Below, piece by piece: positions 1 to 8,983 of a stretch of 64,000 nt of DNA. Source of the stretch: Dyadobacter subterraneus (GTDB lineage: Bacteria; Bacteroidota; Bacteroidia; Cytophagales; Spirosomataceae). A program made the position numbers and the translations under genes. Every line of letters begins with the position of its first letter. Positions within the stretch are counted from its first letter, which is position 1. The stretch spans positions 1,177,573 to 1,241,572 of the forward strand of contig NZ_JACYGY010000002.1 in the NCBI RefSeq assembly GCF_015221875.1, read 5' to 3'. The notes beneath the pieces are model-generated. The model ran no database searches. It worked only from the letters and a program-made list of their open reading frames with translations, and was not told where the DNA came from.

Positions 1-2
1 TG

Positions 3-962
3 AATGTGAAGGTAATTTGTACAACAGATGACCCAACGGATTCTCTCGAACATCATCAGATCATCGCAGACAGCGATTTTGATATAAAAGTATTGCCAAC
101 TTTCCGCCCGGACAAAGCGATGTTATTAATCGATTCCCCGGCTGAATTTCAGCAATACCTCAATAAATTATTTGAGCTTTCCGGGGTATCAAATGGCAGT
201 ACTTATGAAGATTTGCTTGCTGCGCTAAAAAATCGTCATGACTTTTTTGCTGAAATGGGCGGACGATTATCAGATCACGGTCTGGAACATATTTATGCCT
301 CTTTTGATGAATCTGCGGCACGCACAGCATTGGCAGAAACATTATCAGGAAAAACCAGTTCCGCTGAGTTGCGGACCGCTTTCAAATCGGTTTTGTTATA
401 TGATCTTGCCAAAATGGATCATAGCAAAGACTGGGCGCAACAGTTTCATTTGGGTGCATTGAGAAATAACAATTCCCGGATGTTAAGTACGCTTGGTCCG
501 GATACGGGCTGGGATTCTATCGGAGATTATAGCCAGGCTGAGGCATTATCGAAGTTTTTGAACAAACTGGATTCAACAGACCAATTGGCAAAAACGGTTT
601 TATATAATCTAAATCCGGGTGATAATGAAGTACTCGCAACGATGACCGGAAATTTCAATGACGGAACGGTACCCGGAAAAATGCAATTCGGCTCAGGCTG
701 GTGGTTTTTAGATCAAAAAGATGGCATGGAAAAGCAAATGAACGCACTTTCCAACATCGGACTTTTGAGTCGATTTGTAGGTATGCTGACCGATTCCAGA
801 AGTTTCTTGTCTTATCCGCGTCATGAATATTTCCGCCGCATACTTTGTAACCTGATCGGTAACGATGTAGAAAACGGCGAATTGCCGAAAGATCTTCCCT
901 GGCTTGGAAAACTGGTTCAGGATATTTCTTATAACAATGCCAAAAATTACTTTGGTTTTTGA
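3..962 (+). CDS. uxaC: Glucuronate/galacturonate isomerase, C-terminal part (cut by window edge)
   Basis: Uronate isomerase converts D-glucuronate to D-fructuronate and D-galacturonate to D-tagaturonate in the cytoplasm, the entry step of hexuronate breakdown. The frame is open to the left edge, so about 150 N-terminal residues (family about 470) are missing; a GTG at 6 is not a real start. The visible part begins at the family motif TTDDPTDSLEHH, followed by DHGLEH, GPDTGWDSIGD, LYNLNPGDNE, FGSGWWFLD and SFLSYPRHEYFRRILCN, all typical of UxaC. KDG kinase and KDPG aldolase genes follow on the same strand, so this is a uronate catabolic locus. A hairpin terminator-like structure follows the stop, so kdgK may be partly independent. 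Confidence 0.96.
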   Translation, partial: NVKVICTTDDPTDSLEHHQIIADSDFDIKVLPTFRPDKAMLLIDSPAEFQQYLNKLFELSGVSNGSTYEDLLAALKNRHDFFAEMGGRLSDHGLEHIYASFDESAARTALAETLSGKTSSAELRTAFKSVLLYDLAKMDHSKDWAQQFHLGALRNNNSRMLSTLGPDTGWDSIGDYSQAEALSKFLNKLDSTDQLAKTVLYNLNPGDNEVLATMTGNFNDGTVPGKMQFGSGWWFLDQKDGMEKQMNALSNIGLLSRFVGMLTDSRSFLSYPRHEYFRRILCNLIGNDVENGELPKDLPWLGKLVQDISYNNAKNYFGF

Positions 963-995
963 AGGTAGGTAATTGTTTTCAAAACCTTCTTGCAG

Positions 996-1030
996 AAAGC
1001 CGGTCTGATTTTGGAAATCGGCCGGCTTTT
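996..1030 (+). terminator. Intrinsic terminator-like hairpin after uxaC
   Basis: Arms AAAGCCGG (996-1003) and CCGGCTTT (1022-1029) pair perfectly and the stem extends inward through GATTT/AAATC with one bulge. A run of four T follows. It lies 34 bases behind the uxaC stop and probably ends or attenuates that transcript. Confidence 0.65.
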
Positions 1031-1043
1031 GGTATAACTTAGC

Positions 1044-1089
1044 GGTCAGTTATTTAAATACTATTCCGGTATTGAAATAAATACTGACC
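1044..1089. promoter_or_regulatory. Inverted repeat upstream of kdgK
   Basis: GGTCAGT (1044-1050) and ACTGACC (1083-1089) are perfect inverted arms, with TATTT/AAATA pairing further in. It sits 35 bases before the KDG kinase start and has no T run, so an operator or leader structure is more likely than a terminator. No regulator gene is visible nearby, so the role is inferred. Confidence 0.35.
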
Positions 1090-1123
1090 TAACCATTTCT
1101 GATTAAAATTGAAAAAGTAGTTT

Positions 1124-2119
1124 ATGTCTAAAATAGTAACTTTTGGGGAAGTTTTAATGCGTCTGTCAACCCCCGGCTTTTCCCGTTTTGAACAAGCAAG
1201 ACAATTGGATGTTACCTATGCAGGCGGTGAAGCAAACGTAGCTTCTGCACTCGCTTACTGGGGTCACCACACAGCTCACGTAACCCGTTTTCCGGATTCT
1301 CCGATCGGGCGATCGGCTGCACAATATCTTCATTTTCATGGTGTTGATATTTCCAATATTATTTATGGCGGTCCAAGAATGGCCGTTTATTTCCTGGAAA
1401 CCGGTGCTGCTTTAAGAGCAAGTCAAATCGTATATGACCGTGTGAATTCATCATTAGCGACTATTGATCCGAGCGAACTGAACTGGGACGAAATATTGAA
1501 AGATGCAGATTGGTTTCACTGGGCTGGTATTACACCTGCACTTTCTCAGGGAGCTGCGGATGCTTGTCTGGCTGGAATTGAGGCTGCAAGAAGAAAAGGT
1601 ATTACTGTTTCCGGAGATATTTTTTACCGTGCCAATTTGTGGAAATATGGTAAAAAACCTTCCGATGTACTTCCTGCACTTACCGCCGGAACAGATATCG
1701 TCATTGCTAACCGCGAGAATATCAGTGAAATATTTGGTATTGAAGGGAAAGATTTTGTTGAATCCTGTGTTAACCTAAAAGCAGCTTTCCCACAAGTAAG
1801 CCGCGTTATTGATACCAAAAGAACTTCCATCAGCGCAACACATAATTTGTTAAGAGCCTATTTATGGAACGGCGAATCGGTACTGGAAACAGCGGATATT
1901 GATATCAACCCAATCGTGGACAGAGTAGGAGGTGGAGATGCCTTTATTGCAGGATTGATCCATGGATTAATCACTTTCAATGATGAACAAAAAGCATTGG
2001 AATTTGGTGTTGCAGCTTCCGCTTTGAAACATACCATTGAGGGAGATGCGCTGATTTCAACCATTGCAGAAGTTGAAGCAATCCGTCAGGGAGAAACTTC
2101 GGGAAGAATTAGAAGATAG
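1124..2119 (+). CDS. kdgK: 2-keto-3-deoxygluconate kinase (PfkB family)
   Basis: Sugar kinase of the PfkB/ribokinase family, 331 residues, expected to phosphorylate 2-keto-3-deoxygluconate to KDPG with ATP in the cytoplasm. The N-terminus FGEVLMRLSTPGF and the GGEANVASALAYWG stretch (about residues 32-45) match the first PfkB signature; VGGGDAFIAGL carries the second, with Asp272 as the expected catalytic base. The substrate is assigned mainly from context, because uxaC lies upstream and KDPG aldolase downstream. Other PfkB kinases (fructokinase-like) cannot be excluded from motifs alone. The ATG at 1124 starts right at the first strand of the fold. Confidence 0.88.
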   Translation: MSKIVTFGEVLMRLSTPGFSRFEQARQLDVTYAGGEANVASALAYWGHHTAHVTRFPDSPIGRSAAQYLHFHGVDISNIIYGGPRMAVYFLETGAALRASQIVYDRVNSSLATIDPSELNWDEILKDADWFHWAGITPALSQGAADACLAGIEAARRKGITVSGDIFYRANLWKYGKKPSDVLPALTAGTDIVIANRENISEIFGIEGKDFVESCVNLKAAFPQVSRVIDTKRTSISATHNLLRAYLWNGESVLETADIDINPIVDRVGGGDAFIAGLIHGLITFNDEQKALEFGVAASALKHTIEGDALISTIAEVEAIRQGETSGRIRR

Positions 2120-2283
2120 ATTAACAAATATAGAGAGCACAATTGAATTCAATAAATAAAAGATCGCAATAGGCGAAAGGTGCAGAGCACTAAAATATTT
2201 GTAGAAATCAAATAAGCTCGATCTGGTTAAAGGTGCAGAGCACCGTAATAATATACAGATCTCAAAAAATTTGAAATAACATT
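2120..2283. repeat. Two (possibly three) copies of a palindromic repeat, core GGTGCAGAGCACC
   Basis: The intergenic gap holds AAAGGTGCAGAGCAC twice, at 2176-2190 and 2229-2243, 53 bases apart. The core GGTGC-AGA-GCACC is a self-complementary hairpin with a three-base loop; it is complete in the second copy, while the first copy ends in T. Similarity continues past the core (a TAA-rich stretch, then AGAxxTC), so the units are imperfect tandem repeats of roughly 40-50 bases. AGAGAGCAC near 2131-2139 may be a third, decayed copy. The function is unknown: a dispersed REP-like element, an RNA hairpin between kdgK and the aldolase gene, or an operator pair are all possible. Confidence 0.7.
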
Positions 2284-2958
2284 ATGGCAACAATAGATAA
2301 AGATACCACCATCATTTTGATGAATGAAACAGGCTTATTGCCGCTTTTTTATCATGCAGATATTGAGGTAGCAAAAGCGGTTCTCACAGCCAGTTATAAA
2401 GGCGGAGCCCGCGCATTTGAATTTACAAACCGCGGAGAAAATGCTTACGAAGTTTTTATAGACTTAATCGCTTACAGCCTTGAAAATCTTCCGGGATTAG
2501 CTTTGGGAATTGGTACCGTTTATGACGCAGAAACGGCTCAGAAATACGTTGATGCCGGGGCGGATTTCGTCGTAGCGCCTTTTACCAATCCGGAAGTTGG
2601 ACAAGTTTGTCTTAAAGCAAATATTCCCTGGATTCCGGGAATTGCTACGTTGACAGAAATTTTCCATGCATTAAAAGGCGGAGCGGAAGTTGTAAAATTA
2701 TTTCCTGGTGAAGTTTACGGTTCTGCTTTCGTAAAAGCAGTAAAAGGCCCGATGCCTCATGTGAAAATTGTGGTAACAGGTGGCGTTGCTCCAACAAAAG
2801 AAAGCATAGAAGAATGGTTTGGCGCCGGCGCTTATGGCGTTGGAATGGGTTCAAATCTTTTCCCAAAAAATGTGATCAGCGAAGGAAATTATGCCTGGAT
2901 TGAGCAGAAAGTTGCTGAAAGTATACAGTTGATTAAGGAGTTTCGGGCGAAGGCTTAA
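2284..2958 (+). CDS. eda: KDPG / 4-hydroxy-2-oxoglutarate aldolase
   Basis: Class I aldolase of 224 residues that splits 2-keto-3-deoxy-6-phosphogluconate into pyruvate and glyceraldehyde-3-phosphate. The Schiff-base lysine is Lys138 in VVKLFPGE, and the conserved glutamate is Glu46 in FEFTNRG; IPWIPGIATLTEI and VTGGVAPT are the other family signatures. It completes the uronate branch with the kinase upstream, 164 bases away across a repeat-bearing spacer. Length is close to the usual 205-225. A hairpin terminator follows within 30 bases, so this is probably the last gene of the unit. Confidence 0.93.
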   Translation: MATIDKDTTIILMNETGLLPLFYHADIEVAKAVLTASYKGGARAFEFTNRGENAYEVFIDLIAYSLENLPGLALGIGTVYDAETAQKYVDAGADFVVAPFTNPEVGQVCLKANIPWIPGIATLTEIFHALKGGAEVVKLFPGEVYGSAFVKAVKGPMPHVKIVVTGGVAPTKESIEEWFGAGAYGVGMGSNLFPKNVISEGNYAWIEQKVAESIQLIKEFRAKA

Positions 2959-2983
2959 TTTATAAATTATGTTCAAGAAAAAG

Positions 2984-3018
2984 GCTCAACTGGAAATTTT
3001 CTGGTTGAGCTTCTTTCT
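2984..3018. terminator. Terminator hairpin after the aldolase gene
   Basis: GCTCAACTGG (2984-2993) pairs with CTGGTTGAGC (3001-3010) over ten pairs including two G-T wobbles, with a seven-base loop and a T-rich tail. An A-rich left flank means it could also end the convergent gene at 3043-3594. Confidence 0.7.
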
Positions 3019-3042
3019 TATATTAATATCTCAGATCTATAT

Positions 3043-3594
3043 TTATTCACGTTCAAAAGGGCTTCCACGTAAAGTGGGTGCAATAATAAAATAACTTTTA
3101 TCAGTAGTTTGTGTTATAGACTTCAAGCTGGATATAAGGTATAACATTTGGAGCAAGTGCGACTTTAAAGCTTCTTCTTTTGCGTTACAATCGGAATTTA
3201 TTCCCACATCAATAAAAGGATACTCAAACCAACAAAAATCTTTTTGCTTCGTATGTTTGGGAATGATCCAGTGCCCTTCTGTTTTCTGAATATTAGCAAT
3301 AATTTTTTTAGCCATTTCAACGGGAAAAGTGCTGTTATTGTAACTTACACTATCTACTTTGCCCAAATAATTGACCCGAAAAAAAAATTGGCTTCCATAT
3401 ATTTTGCAGTCGTTATTTGAAAATATATAAGAAACACCCTCTGACAAATAATCGGATAAATTAATTTCAGTTCCTCGGAAAGGATGGATTTTTCCGGATT
3501 TAAATTCTGGATGCCAGGATTTATTTTGGGCGAAAACTATGGAAGGAAAAGCCGAAGTTAGAATAAATAGAAAAAACCGCCGATTCGAAAACAT
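3043..3594 (-). CDS. Exported protein of unknown function
   Basis: A 183-residue protein whose first 22 residues form a clear Sec signal peptide (positive RR, then a hydrophobic stretch, ending VFAQ). The mature part has several aromatic and cysteine residues and no motif I recognise. It has its own short transcription unit, convergent with the aldolase gene and followed, beyond a 113-base gap, by the remains of a Uma2 gene. Periplasmic or surface location is inferred from the signal peptide only. I do not recognise a family. Confidence 0.6.
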   Translation of the reverse strand: MFSNRRFFLFILTSAFPSIVFAQNKSWHPEFKSGKIHPFRGTEINLSDYLSEGVSYIFSNNDCKIYGSQFFFRVNYLGKVDSVSYNNSTFPVEMAKKIIANIQKTEGHWIIPKHTKQKDFCWFEYPFIDVGINSDCNAKEEALKSHLLQMLYLISSLKSITQTTDKSYFIIAPTLRGSPFERE

Positions 3595-3707
3595 ATCTTA
3601 TTGGTCTATGAAGTGCAAACCAATAGTAAACAGATTTGTAATTGTTTACAATCTAATGATATTGTATAGTCGATCTTTTCATAAAATTGTTGAAAATCAT
3701 TATTGAC

Positions 3708-4286
3708 TTAGTACTCCAAAATTTTACTCAACCGAACAGAAAAATCTACCAAAATATCTTCCCCAAAAATCAATTCATCAAATAAACAAGTTTTTACCTC
3801 TTCACCAGGTTTGTAAATACGATAGCTGCTCTTCTGTCGAAACAAGCCATGCAAGTCTCACACCGTTTTCTATCCATTTCAACATTTTAATGTGAAGATC
3901 TTTAAGGCTGTCTGTTTCCGATTTTAATTCGATAGTGAAATCCGGTGTTAAATGCGGAAAAGATTTCTTTTCAGACATAGACAATGCATTCCAGCGATCT
4001 ATTCTAATCCAGGCAACGTCAGGAATGTGCATGGAAGTATCAGCTAGAAAATAGCCACAACCTGATCCAAATATTTTACCCGAATTGGTTTTTCTATTCC
4101 ATATCCCGATTTGACCAATTAATTCACTTTTATTGGCACTAGTTAATACCGAAACTGAAATCATTTTAAAAAAAGCTGGCCGTTATTATCTCGTTCAATA
4201 ATTAAATCCGGATTGGCCAAACTTAATTCGAGTAGCTCTTTATATGAAAAAACCGGAATGCCGGGAAGATTAAATGGAATAATCAT
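3708..4286 (-). pseudogene. Uma2-family nuclease gene with two frameshifts
   Basis: Three pieces in different frames add up to one Uma2 (PD-(D/E)xK fold) protein. The start at 4286 reads MIIPFNLPGIPVFSYKELLE and runs to a stop next to a T7A4 run (4144-4154). One extra T there would continue into the piece at 3802-4164, which has IPDVAWIRIDRWNALS, HLTPDFTIELKS and IENGVRLAWLV. Near 3824-3828 a second shift leads to YRIYKPGEEVKTC and the end at 3708. The joined length of about 190 residues is normal for the family. Either the gene is dead, or there are two sequencing errors in this assembly; homopolymer context makes error possible at the first site but less so at the second. It is not closely related to the two Uma2 genes at 34-36 kb. 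Confidence 0.8.
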
Positions 4287-4297
4287 GACGAATTATT

Positions 4298-6739
4298 TTA
4301 CACTCCCAAGAACTCCAAATGCTTCAAAGCCGCCCGTAATTCTGTATATGTCACATCATCACTTAACGCTGCTTTTGCTTCATTCAAAGTGACCTGTTTG
4401 TTTTCCATGAAGTAGTCAATCACTTTATTGATCTTCTCTTTTGGGAAAATATCGAAAATGTCCAGTTCGCCGGTGCCGATGTAATGTGCCAGATGCGTTT
4501 CAATTATAGTTACGCCCAAACCTCTTTCCTCTGCGATTTCTTCAACCGTTTTTCCTGAATTAAAAAGATCAAAACTTACTTTTTTCGTATCCGTTTTTTC
4601 TTTTGTGAGCGAAAGCTGGTTGGTATTTTTTTCAATCTGATTGTCTTCACAATAAGTAACAATCATGGTTACCAGCTCCTTGCCAAATTGCTTGACCTTC
4701 GTTTTTCCAATTCCTTTAACAGATTCCAATTCAGCAAGTGTTGTTGGTAATTTCGATACCAATTCTTCCAATGCTTTTTGCGGCAGAATGATATAAACAG
4801 GAACATCTTTTTCTGTCGCCAGATTATTCCGCCAGTCGCGAATGGTTTTATATAACTCCGCGTTTGGAATATTTTTAAGTGCTGCGGCGGCTTTGGTAAC
4901 AGGTGTTACAGTTTTTATACTAACCTTAAAATCTATATCAGCATTGGACTTAGCCCTCAGATAAGCCGCGACATTGAAAGCCTCTTTACATGCTTCCATC
5001 ACTGTCCTCTTTATAAATACAGCCCGCTGAAAGTTTTCCAGAGCTTGTTCCACTACTTTTTTTACAGCGATATTATCAACATCGATTTCAAGCGCGCGAC
5101 TTTCCGGATAAATGGATTGCTCGATTTTATCATAAAAATAAACACAGCCTTTTTGAACCCGGGCACTCAGATTTTCATTTTCTTCCGGTAAACCAGCTTC
5201 TGTAAAAAACTGATTCAGCTGATTTTTAAACTTATCCGAAACAATAAAAATATCCTGATCTGCCGTGGCCTGAATCAATTTTAAAGTGATCTTGACCGAA
5301 TTATTGATGACATTTTCATGCTCCGCAATAACCCTGTTCAGTCTAGAAAAGGCATATTTCATTTCACTGAAATCAAATAATTCGAGAAGTAGCGAGCGCT
5401 GAAAATTCATTTTCGAATTTGTAAGCTGATCGCTGTCCGGTTCATTTGCACTGGCATCTTTGGTATAAGCCGCTACCGTTCCGTCGGTTTTTACGCTGTT
5501 TTGAGAAATCGGTGTGCGCAAAACCATACCTTCAAAACTTTTACAACGGCTGAGCGCTACATAAACCTGTCCGTGTGCAAATGAATTATTTGCGTCGATA
5601 ATCGCTTTTTCGAACGTCAAACCCTGACTTTTGTGAATGGTAATCGCCCAGGCAAGTTTTAAAGGATACTGGACAAAACTGCCAATTACCTGCTCGTCAA
5701 TTTCCTTTGTCTGCGGATTTAAAGCGTATTTGATATTTTTCCATTCAGCGGGATGGACATCAATTTCAGTATAATCACCTTTACATTTTACAAAAATCGT
5801 ATCGTTATCGAAACGTGTTACCGTACCGATTTTGCCGTTATAATAAAGCTTGTCACGCGAAGAATCATTTTTGACAAACATAACCTGCGAACCAATTTTC
5901 AAAGCCAGACTTTGCTCTGTCGGATAAGCAAATTGTGGGAAATCGTCGTGGATTTGCGCTTCAAAATGTTTGGTTTTGCCTTTGAGCTCTTCCAGTTTTT
6001 CACTGTTTATTTCCTGCGCGGTATTATTATGCGTTGTTAAAGTGATATAACCTTCGTCTTCCGCCGGTTTGAAATTGGGAATATAACGTTCGTTTAAAGC
6101 TGCCAGACTGATTTTGTCCAGCTGATTTTCACGAATTTTATTCAACAGATCAATAAAAAAAGTATCCGATTGGCGGTAAATATGTTTTAACTCAATCCTA
6201 ACCGGGTCCGTTTGTCGGAGTGCGTTACTGCTGAAAAAGAAAACGGTATCGTAATACGGTTTCAGCATATTCCATTCTTCATCCTTAATGACAGGAGAAA
6301 GCTGGTGCAAGTCGCCGATCATGAGCAATTGCGTACCACCAAATGGTTTATTCCGGTCTTTGTATTTTCTTAAAACTTCATCAATTCCATCCAGCATATC
6401 TGCCCGCACCATACTGATTTCATCAATCACAAGCAGATCCAGACTTTTGATCAGGTTTATTTTTTCCTTGTTAAACCGGCTGTAACGTTGCTCATTCGGA
6501 TTGCTTTCCGGAATATACGGGCCAAATGGTAACTGGAAAAAAGAATGTATCGTTACGCCGCCGGCATTAATGGCAGCTACTCCCGTAGGTGCCACAATTG
6601 CCATTCTTTTGTGAAGCGTTTTTTTAAGATTATGCAAAAAAGTAGTTTTTCCCGTTCCTGCTTTTCCGGTTAAAAAGATGTTTTTATTGGTGTTATGAAC
6701 GAATTGAGCCGCTAATTCCAGTTGTGTGTTTTGCTCCAT
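4298..6739 (-). CDS. PIF1/RecD-like helicase with HRDC and C-terminal helix-turn-helix regions
   Basis: Superfamily 1 DNA helicase of 813 residues. Walker A is GKAGTGKT (25-32); Walker B is LLVIDEIS near 105; GDLHQLSPV, AITIHKSQGLTFEKAIID and VYVALSRCKSFEG are helicase motifs III, V and VI. After the motor, residues about 625-690 (VPVYIILPQKALEEL, VKGIGKTKVKQFG) resemble an HRDC domain, and the last 100 residues (GKTVEEIAEERGLGVTIIETH) resemble the winged HTH found at the end of RecQ-like proteins. Such fusions are known in Bacteroidota. The likely role is unwinding of stalled forks, G-quadruplexes or R-loops (inference from family). It is transcribed away from the hydrolase gene at 6853, with a 113-base shared upstream region. 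Confidence 0.9.
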   Translation of the reverse strand: MEQNTQLELAAQFVHNTNKNIFLTGKAGTGKTTFLHNLKKTLHKRMAIVAPTGVAAINAGGVTIHSFFQLPFGPYIPESNPNEQRYSRFNKEKINLIKSLDLLVIDEISMVRADMLDGIDEVLRKYKDRNKPFGGTQLLMIGDLHQLSPVIKDEEWNMLKPYYDTVFFFSSNALRQTDPVRIELKHIYRQSDTFFIDLLNKIRENQLDKISLAALNERYIPNFKPAEDEGYITLTTHNNTAQEINSEKLEELKGKTKHFEAQIHDDFPQFAYPTEQSLALKIGSQVMFVKNDSSRDKLYYNGKIGTVTRFDNDTIFVKCKGDYTEIDVHPAEWKNIKYALNPQTKEIDEQVIGSFVQYPLKLAWAITIHKSQGLTFEKAIIDANNSFAHGQVYVALSRCKSFEGMVLRTPISQNSVKTDGTVAAYTKDASANEPDSDQLTNSKMNFQRSLLLELFDFSEMKYAFSRLNRVIAEHENVINNSVKITLKLIQATADQDIFIVSDKFKNQLNQFFTEAGLPEENENLSARVQKGCVYFYDKIEQSIYPESRALEIDVDNIAVKKVVEQALENFQRAVFIKRTVMEACKEAFNVAAYLRAKSNADIDFKVSIKTVTPVTKAAAALKNIPNAELYKTIRDWRNNLATEKDVPVYIILPQKALEELVSKLPTTLAELESVKGIGKTKVKQFGKELVTMIVTYCEDNQIEKNTNQLSLTKEKTDTKKVSFDLFNSGKTVEEIAEERGLGVTIIETHLAHYIGTGELDIFDIFPKEKINKVIDYFMENKQVTLNEAKAALSDDVTYTELRAALKHLEFLGV

Positions 6740-6852
6740 GATGGTTATTTGATTCCAATTATCACATTCTTGTTTACTTTCTCTTTTCTTTAAACGTAAT
6801 TGCTTATGCTATCAAAAGCCAGAAAGATTTACCACTTCACAAATATATCATA

Positions 6853-8256
6853 ATGAAAAACACATTACTATCCGCATTCCTAATACTCATATCTTTTACG
6901 GTTTTCGCCCAGGATATCTCGGGACAATGGAATGGAATTTTAAAATTACCTGGCGCTCAGTTGAGATTGGTCGTGAACTTCACAAAGACGCCAACCGGAT
7001 TCAGTGCAACGCTTGATAGTCCTGACCAGGGGGCGAATGGAATTCCGGTGAATACTGTTGATTACAGTCATCCAATTTTAAAATTGACAATGACGAGCCT
7101 GAATGCAGAATATAGTGGAGCACTGGATGCTGAAAATAATTTTAAAGGTATTTTCAAGCAAAATGGTCAGGCATTTCCACTGGATCTTTCCCGGAAAGTC
7201 ATCGAAAAAGTTGCGATTGTAAGGCCTCAGGATCCTGTCAAGCCTTATCCATATTATTCGGAAGATGTCAAGTTTCTGAATGAAAAGGATAAGATCACGC
7301 TGGCCGGTACACTGACATTACCAAAGAAGGAAGGGAATTACCCGGCGGTAATTCTGATTTCCGGAAGCGGACCGCAAAATCGCGATGAAGAATTAGCAGG
7401 TCATAAACCTTTCCTGGTCTTGTCCGATTATCTTACTAAAAACGGCATTGCTGTTTTAAGATATGATGACCGTGGAACTGCGCAATCGACAGGAGATTTT
7501 GCATTGGGTACAACCAAAGATTTTGCTTCCGATGTGGAATCTGCTATTGCTTATTTAAAGACAAGAAAAGAAATTAATAATAAGAAAATCGGCTTGATCG
7601 GGCATAGTGAAGGCGGTTTGATCGCTCCTATGGTGGCAGTTGATTCAAAAGATGTTGCTTTTATTGTTTTGCTTGCCGGGCCAGGACTTACAGGAGAAGA
7701 TATTTTGATAAAACAATCACGTTTGATTGGGAAGGCGAATGGTTTAAGTGATGATGAACTCAACCAGGCAGATCAGACTAACAAAAAAATATATGGAATT
7801 CTAAAAGAGAAAACGGATCTGAATGAAATTAAAAAAGAATTGACTGTCATTTTCGACGATGCATTAAATCAAATTCCTGCCGCAAATCAGCCACCAGCAG
7901 AACAAAAAACGGCATATGTTTCCCAAGCAGTTAACAGGATTGCGACGCCTTGGTTTAAATTTTTTGTAAGTTATGATCCTGTGCCGGCTTTGGAAAAGGT
8001 GAAATGCCCGGTTTTGGCTTTTAATGGAGAGAAGGATCTTCAGGTACCTCCAAAAGAGGATCTGGAAACGATAAAAATGGCTCTTGAAAAAGGTGGAAAT
8101 AAAAACGTTACCACGAAATTGTTACCAAATCTGAATCATCTTTTTCAGGAAAGCACAACTGGTTCTCCGACTGAATATGATAAAATTGAACAAACATTTT
8201 CTCCGGTTGCATTAATTGAGATTTCTGATTGGATCAAAAAAACAGTTTTGAAATAA
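6853..8256 (+). CDS. Exported alpha/beta hydrolase
   Basis: A 467-residue serine hydrolase with a signal peptide (residues 1-19, ending FAQ). Residues 20-120 form a beta-rich N-terminal domain, seen in secreted Bacteroidota hydrolases of this kind. The alpha/beta-hydrolase domain starts near 135. The nucleophile is Ser252 in GHSEGG, preceded by the oxyanion motif SGSGPQNRDE; the acid is probably the Asp in NGEKDLQVPP and the base the His in LPNLNHLF. The substrate cannot be told; an esterase or peptidase acting in the periplasm is likely. The DUF3784 gene starts 7 bases after its stop, so they are probably co-transcribed. Confidence 0.88.
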   Translation: MKNTLLSAFLILISFTVFAQDISGQWNGILKLPGAQLRLVVNFTKTPTGFSATLDSPDQGANGIPVNTVDYSHPILKLTMTSLNAEYSGALDAENNFKGIFKQNGQAFPLDLSRKVIEKVAIVRPQDPVKPYPYYSEDVKFLNEKDKITLAGTLTLPKKEGNYPAVILISGSGPQNRDEELAGHKPFLVLSDYLTKNGIAVLRYDDRGTAQSTGDFALGTTKDFASDVESAIAYLKTRKEINNKKIGLIGHSEGGLIAPMVAVDSKDVAFIVLLAGPGLTGEDILIKQSRLIGKANGLSDDELNQADQTNKKIYGILKEKTDLNEIKKELTVIFDDALNQIPAANQPPAEQKTAYVSQAVNRIATPWFKFFVSYDPVPALEKVKCPVLAFNGEKDLQVPPKEDLETIKMALEKGGNKNVTTKLLPNLNHLFQESTTGSPTEYDKIEQTFSPVALIEISDWIKKTVLK

Positions 8257-8263
8257 TGAGATC

Positions 8264-8983
8264 ATGATAATTCCTGCAATACTCCTTTCCGTAGTTTTTG
8301 TTTCCATGGGATTTCTGGTGACGAAAAATAATGCCAGATATATTCTTTCGGGCTATAATATGATGTCGGAACAGCAGCGGTCGCTAGTTGATATGGATGG
8401 ATATTTGCGATTTTTCAAACAATTTCATCTTCATCTGGGGATTTCTGTTTTTGCCCTTGTGATGATTGTAGGCACGTTTAACGCGAATTTTGCTGCTATC
8501 ATTTTGGGAACGTATCCGCTATTGGCTTATTGTTATTTTGTATTAAAAGGGAATAGATATTTTCCTGATATTAAAAACCGTAGAATTTGGACCAAAGTTA
8601 CGGTAGGAATTTTATTTCTGACAACTTGTGGTGTTGGCTATCTTTTTTTCAACGGGTTTAAGAATAATGAGATATTGCTGGAAGAAAATAATCTGAAAAT
8701 AACAGGAATGTATGGCGAGAAAATCAGTCGTGATAAAATTCTGGATGTCAAAATAGTTGATGAGTTACCGAAAATTACAATGAAGTCAAATGGTTTTGCG
8801 GCAGGCGATTTCAGGAAGGGTTATTTCAAAACGAAAGACAGGAAGACAATTAAGCTTTTTGTTAATAAAAGGGAAAAGCAAATTTTGTTGCTTAATACTA
8901 TGGAGGGAGATGTTTATTTTAGTTCGAGCGATGTGGATTCCGAAGATTTGTTTTTGAGGATTGAAAAGTGGAGGAGGCTTTGA
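8264..8983 (+). CDS. DUF3784-type membrane protein with C-terminal extension
   Basis: The first 130 residues match the DUF3784 pattern I know from Firmicutes and Bacteroidota: a first membrane helix, then LSGYNMMSEQQRSLVD, then two further helices and a fourth near 110-130. The remaining 110 residues are soluble and strand-rich (EENNLKITGMYGEKIS, KTKDRKTIKLFVN), reminiscent of the PH-like domain of small bacterial membrane proteins. The function of the family is unknown. The stop overlaps the following small gene by 16 bases, and the hydrolase gene ends 7 bases before it, so the three form one tight unit. Confidence 0.72.
   Translation: MIIPAILLSVVFVSMGFLVTKNNARYILSGYNMMSEQQRSLVDMDGYLRFFKQFHLHLGISVFALVMIVGTFNANFAAIILGTYPLLAYCYFVLKGNRYFPDIKNRRIWTKVTVGILFLTTCGVGYLFFNGFKNNEILLEENNLKITGMYGEKISRDKILDVKIVDELPKITMKSNGFAAGDFRKGYFKTKDRKTIKLFVNKREKQILLLNTMEGDVYFSSSDVDSEDLFLRIEKWRRL

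Noticed and set aside
1044..1089. Hairpin before kdgK as a terminator
   Set aside because: It lacks a T run and lies after the better terminator at 996-1030, so it is listed as a possible operator instead.
3802..4164. The 120-codon Uma2 piece as an intact gene
   Set aside because: Both ends continue in other frames with matching Uma2 sequence, so it is part of a frameshifted gene.
6841..6848. TATATTTG on the minus strand as helicase promoter
   Set aside because: It fits the -7 consensus, but no -33 element is at the right distance and it lies directly at the start of the hydrolase gene.
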